This document shows, in pieces, positions 11,209 to 22,164 of a stretch of 64,000 nt of DNA. Positions within the stretch are counted from its first letter, which is position 1; every line of letters starts with the position of its first letter. Both the position numbers and the translations under genes were made by a program. Source of the DNA: Bipolaris cookei (Eukaryota; Ascomycota; Dothideomycetes; Pleosporales; Pleosporaceae); NCBI GenBank assembly GCA_002286855.1, contig NRSV01000015.1:186001-250000 (forward strand), read 5' to 3'. Under the pieces are notes generated by a model. That model was given only the letters and a program-made list of their open reading frames with translations. It had not been told where the DNA came from and ran no database searches.

Positions 11209-11434
11209 GGTGGCTGCGGGGATAATGCGCGTCGAGCAGCTCGAAGCTATCGCAAAAGTCGGGAATGTCGCGAAAAGGTAACTTCCGCGTATGACAGGTT
11301 AGCGTGGGCGGTGAGGGCGGCAGCCAATAGGGGAGAATGCGTGCTGCAGGGACCAGACTGCCCAAGCAGGTTGCCCTGGTCGCCTCGCCGCTGTCGCAAG
11401 AAACTAATCTGGAAAAGGTGCAACTTTGCTATCG

Positions 11435-11443
11435 TATATATAA
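11435..11443 (+). promoter_or_regulatory. TATA box and pyrimidine tract of ERG10
   Basis: TATATATAA lies 87 bp upstream of the ERG10 ATG. A CT-rich tract (about 11464-11515) follows, the usual arrangement for a strongly expressed ascomycete gene. The 321-bp region is shared with the divergent SNU114. Confidence 0.6.
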
Positions 11444-11529
11444 GTACAGAGGCAATCCAGTTGTCTGTTCCTCTTTCAGTCCTCGTCCACCTTTCTCTCT
11501 ACTTTCCAGTTTCTGCAAGATACCCCAAA

Positions 11530-12968
11530 ATGTCGTCTCTCCCTCCCGTCTACATTGTCTCGGCTGCCCGCACGCCCACGGGCATGTTCTTGGGGTATGC
11601 TGTCCCACTATGTGCACATGAGGGGCCATAGCCAGCTCACACAAAGAACAGCTCCCTCTCAAGCCTGAGCGCCGTCCAGCTTGGCTCTCACGCCATCAAG
11701 TGTATGTTCTCCATGTCAAATATCTCAGTGTTTAGTCTGACATTTCCGCGCAGCTGCCGTTGAACGTGCCGGCATCAAGCCTACCGACGTTGAGGAAGTC
11801 TTTGTTGGCAATGTCCTCTCCGCAAAGTAAGCATGCTAGCAACCCAACCCATGTATTTTCCATCAGACCAGTTACTGACTTGTGGTCCCCAGTCTCGGCC
11901 AGAATCCCGCCCGCCAGTGTGCCATTGGTGCTGGCCTCCCCGAATCGACCGTAGCCACCACCGTCAACAAGGTGTGCGCCTCGTCCATCAAGGCCATCAT
12001 TGTTGGCGCTCAGACCATTATGACTGGCAATGCCGAAATCGTCGTTGCTGCCGGAGCGGAGAGCATGTCCAACACACCCCACTACCTCCCCAACATGCGC
12101 AACGGCGCTAAGTTCGGAGACCAGTCGCTGATCGACGGTCTTATCAAGGACGGTCTGACCGACGCCTACAAGAAGGAGCACATGGGACTTCAAGGCGAGG
12201 AGTGTGCTAGCGACCATGGCTTCACTCGTGAGGACCAGGACGCATACTGCATCCGTTCATACCAAAAGGCCATCGCCGCCCAAGAGGCCGGCTATTTCAA
12301 GGAGGAGATTGCTCCAGTTGAGGTCCCCCAGGGACGTGGCAAGCCCCCAGTTATTGTTGATGCCGATGACGAGCCCAAGAACGTAAGTAGTCATCGCACT
12401 CCTATGACCTTTTGTAATCTGTAAAACACCACTTGCTCACCTTGTCTAGTTCAACGAGTCCAAGACCCGCACATTGAGGCCTGTTTTCAAGCCCAAGGAC
12501 GGCACAGTCACTGCTGCCAACGCCTCGCCACTCTCTGACGGTGCCGCGGCCCTCGTCCTTGCTTCCGAGGAGGCTGTCAAGAAGCACGGCCTCAAGCCCA
12601 TTGCTAAGATCCTCGGCTGGGGTGATGCTGAGCAGAACCCCTCCAAGTTCACCACGGCCCCCGCTCTCGCCATGCCAAAGGCGCTGAAGCACGCCGGCGT
12701 GGAGCTGTCTACCGTTGATGCTTTCGAGATCAACGAGGCTTTCAGTGTTGTTGCCCTTGCCAACATGAAGATCCTTGGTATTCAGGAGGACAAAGTCAAC
12801 CTGCACGGTGGTGCTGTTGCGATTGGCCACGCGCTGGGTGCTTCAGGTGCCAGGATCACAACTACACTGCTTGGTGTGCTAAGGCAGAAGAAGGGCAAGA
12901 TTGGATGCGCTGGCATCTGCAACGGAGGTGGAGGTGCTTCTGCCATTGTTGTCGAATCGCTGGAGTAG
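11530..12968 (+). CDS. ERG10: Cytosolic acetyl-CoA C-acetyltransferase (acetoacetyl-CoA thiolase)
   Basis: Five exons: 11530-11594, 11652-11701, 11754-11826, 11893-12382 and 12450-12968. They join to 398 aa, the same length as yeast Erg10. The enzyme condenses two acetyl-CoA to acetoacetyl-CoA, the first step of the mevalonate/ergosterol pathway. Junctions restore conserved thiolase sequence: FLGSLSSLSAVQLGSHAIK, SANLGQNPARQ and EPKNFNESKTRT. Catalytic residues are the acyl-accepting Cys91 (NKVCASS), the GHALGASGAR histidine motif and the C-terminal CNGGGG cysteine. There is no mitochondrial presequence and no peroxisomal C-terminal SKL (it ends ESLE), so a cytosolic location is inferred. Confidence 0.95.
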
Positions 12969-13796
12969 ACAAGTGATCTTGATAGAGGACGAGTCATGTT
13001 GGAAATAGAAAAAAATTAATTACACACATACCCAGCCTGGAGCGCAGATTACAGAAAGAAAGAAAATTGCAAGATAGCCGACTACACGTCGCCTGCGTAC
13101 GTAGCCCTTGGTGATGAGGTGATTGGTTTCAGGGGCAGCGGAACATGTTTGTTCGCTTCGAAAGCGCTAGCGCGAGCGCCCGCTACTGGCTCGCGGCTCC
13201 TCTTGTGTATTCTATATTCAACCACTCCGCGTTTCAGGTCAACACCAGCGAATCATCGCTAGCCAACTTCGGAGATGCCTCAGGCAATCGATAACAATGC
13301 CCTCTATCCGCAGGGGTACCGCATCCACCTGTTTCAAGCGCCACCACTCGCTTGCCAACAGCCTATCCGTCCATTTCGCATGAAACAGCGCACGTTTGGT
13401 TAAACATCCGGCCAGCCTGCTTCAGCGCTACCTAACCTCCACCCCAGGCACCTGACTGGTTCCTGCAGCTCCCCTTACTGCGGCTAACCGGGGGAGATGC
13501 TCGATTCACTTGCAAATCTCCCACCGTTGAAACCAAGCTCATGTGGCCTGACGGGAGATGTACGCTCCCCCGGGCCCATTAAGTCTGTCCGCGAGGCTGC
13601 TAATGGCCAAACGCGTGGCTTTTGTGATTAGGGTATCGGTATTTGGCCCCCGTATATAGGTAGGCAGGTCGCATCTCTCCGACCGTCTGGTTGCCGTCCC
13701 GTACTCGCGTGCATTCACTTCTTGCGTCTGTTTCTTTTCACGCGTCTAGTACGCAGTCATTCTTTACTTGATTTATTTTCTCTTGCCATCTTGACG
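12969..13796. other. Intergenic region with GH16 promoter
   Basis: No gene is seen in these 828 bp. A TATATA box at 13653-13658 lies 139 bp before the GH16 start codon, followed by a pyrimidine-rich leader. Confidence 0.5.
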
Positions 13797-15622
13797 ATGC
13801 GTTTCTCCACACTCACTTCGGCTGCGGCCTTTTTCCAATTGAGCATAGCTGGCTATGTTCTCGAGGATGACTATATGACCGACTTTTATGGGTCGTTTGA
13901 TTTCTTCACTGCACCTGACCCAACAAGCGGCTTCGTCAAGTACGTTGATGAGGATACGGCAAGGCAGACCAATCTCATCAACGCTTCTGTCACTACTGGA
14001 GCATCATGGGGGGTAGACCACGAGAATGAATGTCCAGAGGGAAGGCCTAGTATTCGCATAGAAAGCAAGAAGAAGTACAACAGTGGCTTGATTGTCATTG
14101 ATGTCGCTCACATGCCCTTTGGCTGCGGCACATGGCCAGCGTAAGTGTACCCAAGTATTATTCTTATGAAGACAAGATGCTCAACATTGACAGATTCTGG
14201 ACAACCGGACCTAACTGGCCTAAGAACGGCGAAATCGACATCATTGAAGGTGTCAACGACCAAATGAGCAACTCCATGACCCTCCACACAAGCCCTGGCT
14301 GCACGATTGGTTCCGACACCACCCAGTTTACCGGCAATGTAACCACTAAGAACTGCGATGTCAAAGCAAAAGGTCAAATGGACAACGCAGGATGTTCCAT
14401 CGCAGACCCATCGACCAAGAGTTACGGTGCAGGCTTGAATGAGAATGGTGGAGGAGTCTACGCAACTCAGTGGACTTCTGATGCCATCAGTGTCTACTTT
14501 TTCCCTCGCGGCTCTGTTCCGGAGGATGTTCTTGGTGACAACCCAGACCCTAGCGGATGGGGAAAGCCGTCCGCCAAGTTTGAGGGCGGTTGCGATATTG
14601 AGAACACATTCAAGCAGCAACAGATCGTCTTCGACACCACCTTCTGTGGTGTATGGGCTGGCAGCAGCAGTGTCTGGGGAGCCAGCTCCTGCTCAAAGAA
14701 GGCTGCTACATGCGAGGAATGGGTACAAAACAACCCTGAAGCTTTCGCAGAAGCTTACTGGACGGTCAATGCTTTGAAGGTCTACCAAGACAACGGCGAG
14801 GCTCCTGCTCCAGTGCCTTCATCAGCCCCTCAGCAGAGTAGCGCTGCTTATTTGCCAGAACCTGTCCCAACCGAGACAGTTGCCGTGTCTTCTGCACTTT
14901 CTGTACCAACTGGCTCTCCTGCCATATCGACATCGGCCATCAAGCCATCTGTATCCAGTGTTGCCGTGCCCATTCCCACCAGCGAGACTATCTCCGCTCC
15001 AGCTTCTGCCCCAATCGCAACCCCTCCCGCCTATGGAGCTCCCAGCGCGCCCAGTGTTCCCGATGCTCCAAGCCCTCCGATCGAGAGCCCTACCGCTTCT
15101 GAAATCGTAGACGGTGTAAAGCCTGTTGCGCCGTCAACCCAGATTGTAGCGCCAACTCCAGGCCCAGCACCGACGGGCGCAGGTGGCATGCCTGGTTTCC
15201 AATGGCCTATAGGTGCCGGTGGTTCCAACGACAACAACACTGTACCAACATCGGCACCTGCCGCCTCACCTCAAAACACTGGCACACCAACTCAAAACTC
15301 CAGTGATGCCGCCACTGTCCCCAGTCCCACACAAGGCATCCCTCAACCCTCAGGTTCTGCGGCCGCTCCTGAAGCGCCAATATCCGCACCAGCCTCAACC
15401 AGTCCCGCCATTGCGCCGGTAGCCGCCCCAGTCGTTCCCGTAGTCACAGACACCGTTCAGGCCGTCTACACTGTCTATGAAACCGTTTACGCTACCGTAA
15501 CTGCTAGCCCCACTGAAACACCTGCCCCCGCCGCTGCCCCTCCTGCGGCACGAAACGTGCGCATGGCCAGGTTCCTCAGGGAGCACAGACAGAGACTCAA
15601 CAGGCACCATGCAAAGTTCTAG
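13797..15622 (+). CDS. Secreted GH16 family endo-beta-glucanase with long Ser/Pro/Ala tail
   Basis: Two exons, 13797-14140 and 14194-15622 (53-bp intron, donor GTAAGT, acceptor CAG), give 590 aa. The N-terminus (MRFSTLTSAAAFFQLSIAG) is a signal peptide. The glycoside hydrolase family 16 domain fills roughly residues 20-330; the signature NGEIDIIEGVN places the nucleophile at Glu128 and the acid/base at Glu133. Splicing reconstitutes CGTWPAFWTTGPNWP, the conserved run just before the active site. The fold resembles laminarinase-type endo-1,3(4)-beta-glucanases acting on cell-wall glucans; exact specificity cannot be read here. The remaining about 250 residues are a Pro/Ala/Ser/Thr-rich, probably O-glycosylated stalk, then a strongly basic C-terminus with no GPI-type hydrophobic tail. 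Confidence 0.9.
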
Positions 15623-16469
15623 AGCTACCTATCTTTGAGGAAAATACGAGGGTTGGCCGTATAAGATGCGATTGGGGGGAAAATGTCAACACTGGTTGTT
15701 GACATTTTGTTTTATGATTGGGGGTTACGGAGTACACGTGTATACCCCGATGATATTTTCTTTGTAGATACTTTTTCTATCATCTTCAAGAGTAGCAGCA
15801 ATGCATCCTTTCCGTGATCTGCTATATACATTCTCCGACCCACCGTGCTCACCCTGATCGCACTCCCTATTCTTTTTGTAGTTCTTCCACTGTTGCAAAA
15901 CAGCAATTCTCATACTTACATTACCCCAATACTAGAGAAAAGGTTAAGATAGTTGCATAGTACTATGAAGGGCTAGATGGATAGCAATAACACGATGAAA
16001 ACTAACATATTGTAGGCTGACAGAATGATACTGCCGAAAGTTACCCAACAAAAGAAGCACCTCGAATCTACTACTTTGCCTCATTCTGCTGCCTTTAACA
16101 TTAGTACTTGAACCTTTCACTAATTACATATGAAGAACTACTTGCTACATTCGCAATAACTCTTTATCCACCTACCTTTCGCAGATCCTACCTCTCAAAT
16201 ACGCTATATACTTTCTCCTAAAACACCATTACCACACCAAATCTCTCAAGTAAAAGACCCTACATACATTATCCCATGTCTCAAAAATCTAAGCCATATT
16301 CATATAGCTCTCGACATGCATATCCCCACCCCCTCCTCCTCCTCCAAATCCTCGCCAAAACCCCCTTCTCCTACCACCAATAGCGTCAACAACGACACCG
16401 AAAAGAATAACGAAGTCGATCTAGCCACAACCTAAGCTGCATGCAACGCCATCAACTACTCCGACTACT
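15623..16469. other. AT-rich spacer at start of accessory island
   Basis: Marks the drop from the gene-dense GC-richer block into AT-rich sequence. No gene or RNA is recognised. A short inverted pair around 15685-15710 (GTCAACA...TGTTGAC) could be the GH16 terminator region. Confidence 0.4.
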
Positions 16470-16925
16470 TGTTACACGGGGTTTGGTGCTAATACTTCTC
16501 TGAGCTCGATCCGGGTTAGGGCGAGTAGGAATGGGTGACTAGCTCCGTGAGAGTTGTCTGGCGATTCGTAGTGACAAGGAATTATGGATGTAACCGGAGG
16601 TTTTGACAAACACTAATCTATATTGCTATAAACTAACAAGTAACAATCTTGTTAAGTAAAGATATACTAGTAAGAAAGTACAATTTGAGTTGACCACAAC
16701 GAGAGTAATAATGAAATCCATCCATCCTTATATCCTCATTGCTTCCAGTCCTGCCATCACTTCCATCAGGACCTAATCCTTGTCATGCCTGATGGCTGGT
16801 CTTGACGTGATGGAAATCACGTGATAATCGCCCCGCGGCGATCATTACCTTCTGATGTGGACGTCCCTCGGCTTGCCGCCTTCTCGTCTTCAGTCAAGGA
16901 GAGAAACTTCCTGTTACTTGTAACA
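16470..16925 (+). mobile_element. Solo LTR (copy 1)
   Basis: A 456-bp unit begins TGTTACA and ends TGTAACA, the 5'-TG...CA-3' ends of an LTR with short inverted termini. It is flanked by CTACT (16465-16469) and CTAAT (16926-16930), a 4/5 match to a 5-bp target duplication. The interior is collinear with 60547-60951, sharing for example TCCGGGTTAGG, AACAATCTTGTTAAGT and CAGTCAAGGAGAGA-like blocks, so this is a dispersed family. No internal retroelement domain is attached on either side, hence a solo LTR. Strand is arbitrary. Confidence 0.7.
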
Positions 16926-17415
16926 CTAATATGGCGGTAGGGCGATGAAATGCGTAAGCTACAGATACCTGCGCCATTGACAATAGTTGCTTGGATTGCT
17001 TGTGCGGGAAGCACTAGAGACATTCTTCATGCTATAATAAGGAAACGATGTCGTTTCATATTAAATGCGGTGATGGTTGTTAGAATGGTAGGGAAGGGGG
17101 AAAGGGGGCGCATGTTACGATCTCCCTAGAAGGAAAATTCAAAAGGGATAAGGGAATTAAGAAGAATTATTGTCATCTTACAACTATTTGGTTTTCAACA
17201 GATAGAACATGTGTACCTAATCCATATTATGAGGTTTTTTTCACTTGTACGAAACTCATTATATGTAGCTGGCCACGATGCTATCAAAAAAGATGTTTTT
17301 GACAAAGTTCTAACGAGCGAGTGATGTATATTCCCATGTGACGGGAAGCTTTATATGCTGAAAGTGACTAGGTAATGAAATTGTAACGGTGGGAATAGCA
17401 AAAATTTACAAAATT

Positions 17416-17502
17416 TGGACGCTGTGGGAATTGAACCCACGACCTTTCACAAGTACGCATACAATATGCGAAGCGAAAATCATACCCCTAGACCAAGCGC
17501 CC
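17416..17502 (-). tRNA. tRNA-Ala(CGC) with 15-nt intron
   Basis: On the minus strand the sequence folds into a full cloverleaf. The acceptor is GGGCGCT/AGCGTCC with discriminator A, and includes a G3-U70 wobble, the alanine identity pair. The D arm is TGGTCTAGGGGTATGAT with A14, GG18-19 and A21. The anticodon stem is TTCGC/GTGAA. The loop is TTCGCA plus T38, interrupted after position 37 by a 15-nt intron (17452-17466). The variable loop is AGGTC and the T arm GTGGG-TTCAATT-CCCAC. A and B box promoters are intact (TGGTCTAGGGG, GGTTCAATTCC). Anticodon CGC reads Ala codon GCG. The D arm resembles fungal tRNA-Pro genes; if the intron were placed differently the anticodon would change, so identity is slightly less sure than the fold. 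Confidence 0.82.
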
Positions 17503-18244
17503 GCTATTAGGTAATCGTTGAAAATTTGTTGAAATAATATCATAATAGACTCGTTGCAGCTGAAGAAATCGTAGTAATGAAGCATGTTCCAAGGGCTGAT
17601 GGCATAGAGTGCTGACAAGTAATCACGTAGTGGTGAAAGAATGCCAAGATGAAGTGGGGTAAAAGAGTCACCAGCGTGGCAGCAGATAGTGCATGGGGAT
17701 TTTGAAACGCAGGAATCAAATATGGATATCATCTCGTGATGATTTTTTCTAGAAAAGAAAGAAAAAAATTGATATGATTCTACCATACACTAGAAAGTCT
17801 CCTCAGCACAAACAAATAACTTCATGCGTTTTCCCCTCCCTCAACATCTCCAGCTTTCTCCTGTGCATCTTCCCTACTTTCGTAATACCCACACGACGAA
17901 ACGCCCTATACTCTACTTTTCCCTTCCCCAGCTCACTCGACTCAAACGCCATACTACCTTCATACTTCCTTCATACTTGAAAATCAAGCAGTACAAAGCC
18001 CGAACTTCCTTTCGCTTTGTATGATTGCCATATGCAGCTGGCATGTAATATAGCTGGGCGTCCGGACCAAAGATGTTGGTGTCGGAAGTTGGAGCATCGA
18101 GATGGATGTTGGCTTATTTGGCCCGGAGTTTGGATGCTGAGTTGGATTTTAGGTATAGGGTATGGAATGGCTGGCTGGGTGCTGTGTAAGATTGATGGTG
18201 TGGAGGTGGTCGGGAGCGAGGAGTATGTGGGCGGATGTTAGCAT
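17503..18244. other. Spacer, no gene seen
   Basis: AT-rich sequence upstream of the tRNA and downstream of the HET pseudogene. Short frames present have no family resemblance. Confidence 0.4.
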
Positions 18245-19491
18245 GCCAAAGGGGCTGTTTGGGTCAGCGGGGAGAGAGTGTGGGATATGACTTTGAAGAA
18301 GAGGGATCTGATATATTTGTCTTGCAGTGAGGCGTAGTCTGTGGTGTCACTGTAGGTTATTCCGTGTAGAGTGGTGATGGAGGCCCAGGACCATGAGGGT
18401 CCGCTCTCCGGGTGACGTTGCCCTGAGTTGTCACATATGCTATTGCTGAAGTAGGCTTCGCTTACGGTCTATAGCAGTTGGCTTTCGATGTGGCGACATG
18501 TCTGGCTGTGGTCTGAGCTGAATAGCTCATCTTGAAAAAGTTTTGCTATGCCACCCAATGCAGTAAGTTTGTCATTGTGCTTTGTAATTTGTGTTCAGGA
18601 ATAGCCTTCCACTATTTTCTTCCACAGTTAGTAGATGTATATGTCTTTGATATGCTGGTCACGATCTAGAAAGCTGCTTAGTCTTGCTTCACGGAATGAG
18701 CGCCCCGCAGAGACTGTGAGGTGCTTCAGGTAACTTCTGTGGGCAAAACCATCGGCATCGGATGGCTTGATTGTTAACTCACTGGAGGAGTAACTTTCAC
18801 TGCTGTTGAACTCGTGACATTCCCTGGCAAGCCGGTTGTATCCAAATTGGAGTACACGTGGCGCCAACAATCGCTCCTGGGAGACCCAGGCTCGTTGATC
18901 GATTGGAGCATTCTCGACAAGGTCATCCCAAGTTGATGTATCGATCAACGAGCATCTTGCGTAGGTATTTGTTTTTTCAACACAGTTTTACAGTGCAGGG
19001 TAGGGGTCTTCCTGATAATACACGTCAATATTGTTTTCCCGGAGAAGTTCTGAGCAGCGGTCGAAAAACAAGCCTCCTTTTGTGTCATATGTAGCAGTAG
19101 CAGAGATGTTCAGAAAAGCCTTTCGATACACACTTCCTATATGGCGAGTTTTTTCGAACCAGTCTTGTAACTGCTCCTCTTCATTTTCACCATCGCCTTT
19201 GATAGGTTGTCGGATAAAAAGCGGGTCGATCCATATGAAGCTGTCGCAGCCTATGCAAGGCCGCAGAAGCAATGACTTCAGTTGAGCCGAGGTGTCAGAT
19301 GTAAGTACCTGGGTTCGTTGAACCTCAACCGAAGAACGTTCAGGGAACTTTATTACTACGCCAGTACGTAAACACCGGGAGTCTATCAGGAAAACCAAAA
19401 GGACCCTTAGCGAACCTGATCTTGACGCCCACAACCACCACGTATAAATAACGATAAGGCGGATCGATAATAGAGAGCACACACAATACAC
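18245..19491 (-). pseudogene. HET-domain (heterokaryon incompatibility) pseudogene
   Basis: A single minus-strand frame carries most HET landmarks in order: SFIWIDPLFI, a GSVYRKAFLNISATATYDTK segment, GGLFFDRCSE, WDDLVENAPIDQRAWVSQER, LLAPRVLQFG, LWKKIVEGYS, DKLTALGGIAKLF and SGPSWSWASI. HET proteins trigger incompatibility cell death after fusion of unlike strains. The frame is broken by at least four stops, at 18988-18990 (TAA), 18628-18630 (TAA), 18595-18597 (TGA) and 18469-18471 (TAG), but no frameshift was found. The N-terminal part of the domain (the usual Y-x-A-L-S-Y-x-W-G start) is missing. The TAG stands where the family usually has Trp, as expected from RIP. A 36-nt stretch spanning the first stop could be read as an intron, but it is too short and the other stops remain. 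Confidence 0.85.
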
Positions 19492-20366
19492 ACATCAATT
19501 CACCGCACCTACGCGTGCGACAAACAACAACATCTATTTTTCTCACTGCACCTACGCGTGCAACACTATGCTTGGGATAACATTTTGCGTGCTTAATTAG
19601 CTTAACGAGTGTAAGAAGAGTACTACGCTAAGAGTGCTATTACTACAGATAACTAAGATCGCTAACCTTAAGAGAGCTACTAAAGTAACGTTAACGCGAA
19701 AAAGACATAAAAAGAGGTATATACAGAAACAAGGAGTAGTAATAAATAGAGAAGGATAGGATATACTTACTTAACGTAAAGCTAATTAATAGATTGCTTA
19801 TAAAGAGCGTCAGGGAGGAGGGCGATCAGGTGTGAGCTACTAGGCTCTAGCACACTGCATAGGGTGTAGGGAGCAAGGCCATAACTCACATATATATAAG
19901 AAAAATACCTAAGATACTACTTAATATACTCTATTAGTTTTTATATATTTTGCTATAGTGTTATTGAGATATATAGGTGTAAAGATGCACAAGGGTAGTG
20001 GGGTGGCTCGCTCGCTTGTACAGCTCACTCACTTGTAAAACATGTTAGTATACGAACTGTATCTCAATGCATACTATCAACTACATGTCATACCTTTCGA
20101 TAATTTTTACATCCATGTACAGATATCATAGTGTAAGTGACAAACCTGTGCAATCGGCAGTTTAAATCACGTGCAACGGTGAGGGGAAAAAGCAATTAGA
20201 AGCACTAGTTAATTTATAGCTATTCGGGCACTATCAGGTATTCAATATCAGTAGCGAGAGATTGTTGAAAACCCTCGCTCTTCCGAACTGCCCTAGTGCT
20301 GAGCCGACTAGAACGTGTCGCAGCGCTGCGCCGTGTGTATGTGTGTGTGTGTGTAGCAGAGCAGCA
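19492..20366. other. AT-rich transposon-like spacer
   Basis: Very AT-rich sequence with many TAA/TTA words, no coding potential and no recognised terminal repeats. The motif CACCTACGCGTGC occurs twice near its left end (19504 and 19547 areas) and again, inverted, near 22168. A short (GT)n run lies at about 20336-20356. Confidence 0.4.
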
Positions 20367-21020
20367 TCATTTCATGATAGCCTTGAGCAGAAATTGGGCG
20401 TTGGGCTGCTCTGAGAGGCTGTACGAGATGATCTCCGTACCAGCACCTTTACCAGAACCACGGACGTTGAACTGCGTCTTACCACTCACATGGTTGATGC
20501 TGCATTGTAGTTTAGTACCATTGGGATGCAAAGAGTGCTCTGGTACTTACTAAAACGCGCCGTTGCCGGCGGGTGCGAGCTTCCAGCGAACGGCACTGTT
20601 GAATGGGGAGCGAAGCTCGGTCGTGATCTGTTTATCGTCTCCTGTAGCACACGTTTTAGCTCCCTGTCTTCATTCTGATAGAAGAATTGAACTCATAGTA
20701 CCGTTGTGAGTGAGATAGAGCCCAGAGTTCACGCAGAGGATGAGATACTCGCGGTCACCCTGCTCAGGCCGTGCATAGTGACCACCAGCATCGACGATCA
20801 AGAACTGAAAATTTTCAGAATTTTTGTCGAGTTGGCTTGAAATTGTTAGCCAGAGAGAGAATGAGTAGATAGGTACAAGAGGCTGATATGGTAGAGGGGT
20901 ACAGTACTAAAGCTTGACAGGGGTTCCCTCCTTCTTGCTGTTTTCCCAGACATTGACACCCGTATTCTGAGCATGGAAAGGAACGATGGCGTATCTTCCA
21001 GGGCCGCTGTAGTCAGACAT
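20367..21020 (-). CDS. Small beta-trefoil lectin, Sclerotinia agglutinin type
   Basis: Four exons: 21020-20908, 20835-20702, 20641-20551 and 20499-20367 (introns 72, 60 and 51 bp; donors GTACTG, GTACTA, GTAAGT; each acceptor AG keeps frame). They give 156 aa. The protein has three related segments of about 45-50 residues: GRYAIVPFHAQNTGVNVWE..., REYLILCVNSGLYLTHNGDD... and AFYINHVSGKTQFNVRGSG.... Each ends in a W/F-x-(V/L/I) strand (FQFLIV, VRWKLAPA, AQFLLKAI), the pattern of a ricin-B beta-trefoil. Length, the opening GxYxIVP and the triple repeat fit the cytosolic agglutinin of Sclerotinia sclerotiorum, which binds Gal/GalNAc glycans and is discussed as a defence protein against fungal feeders. 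There is no signal peptide. The gene is intact inside a decayed island. Sugar specificity is unknown. Confidence 0.8.
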
Positions 21021-21136
21021 TTTGAGTTGTATCCTGGGTACATCAAACCTATAAAGAAGTCAAGTTAATAATGTGATGGTGAATGATGAAGAAGCTTGAG
21101 TGTAGTGGTGGATTACAACGAGCGAGATTAGGAAGG

Positions 21137-21144
21137 TTTATATA
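21137..21144 (-). promoter_or_regulatory. TATA box of the lectin gene
   Basis: TATATAAA on the minus strand lies 117 bp upstream of the lectin ATG, with a leader between. It supports an active promoter for a gene surrounded by pseudogenes. Confidence 0.5.
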
Positions 21145-22164
21145 GACAGCTTAGACATGTGAAATTATAAAGAATATATAAGGACATGACTCAAATGGGT
21201 TATATGCTTTTTCTTGGTCTTTTCTCTGCCTGCACTTAGATATTTTGGTGTGCTGCTTCTAGTGGCCAATTAAACTTGGATACACAACTCCAGTATGCCA
21301 ACGTACATGTGCATGAGATGTGCATATGTATCTGAAATCTAACTTGCATCTATCTGATCGACACTACATGACCTGTATCAAGATCAATGCCATATCTTAC
21401 TTGATGGCCACTGTAAAGCATATTTAAGTCTGACCTCATCTGAGATACGGTTGAAATGCGATGTTTGAAGAAGCTGTCTCTATCTAGTGTATGAGTAATT
21501 GACCCAAATTTTCTGATAATTAGTGACTTTGGAATAGGTATGCGGGAACGCCTGTTGTGATCATACGGGATCGGCCCGGACCTTATAAATGTGCTTTTTC
21601 TGCGGCCGGTTGTATGCATATAAATGTGGCTAGCTAAGCCTAGATTACTACATGCTTTTCCTTCTTCAATGCCCCACAATAACATCTGAAGCAACGAAGA
21701 AATTGAAACACAGAGCGCATATGCCGTTTCTCTTAGTATAACACTAATGCAAGCATGATGAAGAAGATTCTTCGCAAGACCCTGAATAGAATCACCTCTA
21801 ACTATAAGTATAAATTACATCTAAAACAAGTGAGTAGCTTCTATGTATTACTGCAGTTACTTCGCGAAGCCGGTTGTTAGACTATTCGCCTAGCTAGTAT
21901 TGATGCCGGGTATACATTACTTCACCATGCTCGAGGTGCTGTAGCCGCTGGTCTCGCAGCAACCCACCTATATCTTACATGTCTTTCTCCCACTACCTGC
22001 TAGATGGGTATCTTTATCCTGGTAGAAGCGGTATGTGTATGCACTCTAGAGCACTCTAGGGCTATGCTCAAGATGAAGACTGCGTGCAAAACATGCAAGT
22101 ATGTTTGCGACGCTCTGCACGATAGCTCCACAACCACAAATTAGAATTTGATAATATTAATATC
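21145..22164. other. Spacer upstream of lectin gene
   Basis: No gene is recognised. The sequence may include further decayed repeats, but no domain could be read in any frame. Confidence 0.35.

Noticed and set aside
17406..17786. 126-codon frame over the tRNA
   Set aside because: Runs through the tRNA gene and AT-rich spacer; codons are not protein-like.
18954..18989. 36-nt GTAAAA...CAAG stretch in the HET pseudogene as an intron
   Set aside because: Below the usual fungal minimum, no branch site, and three further in-frame stops remain downstream.
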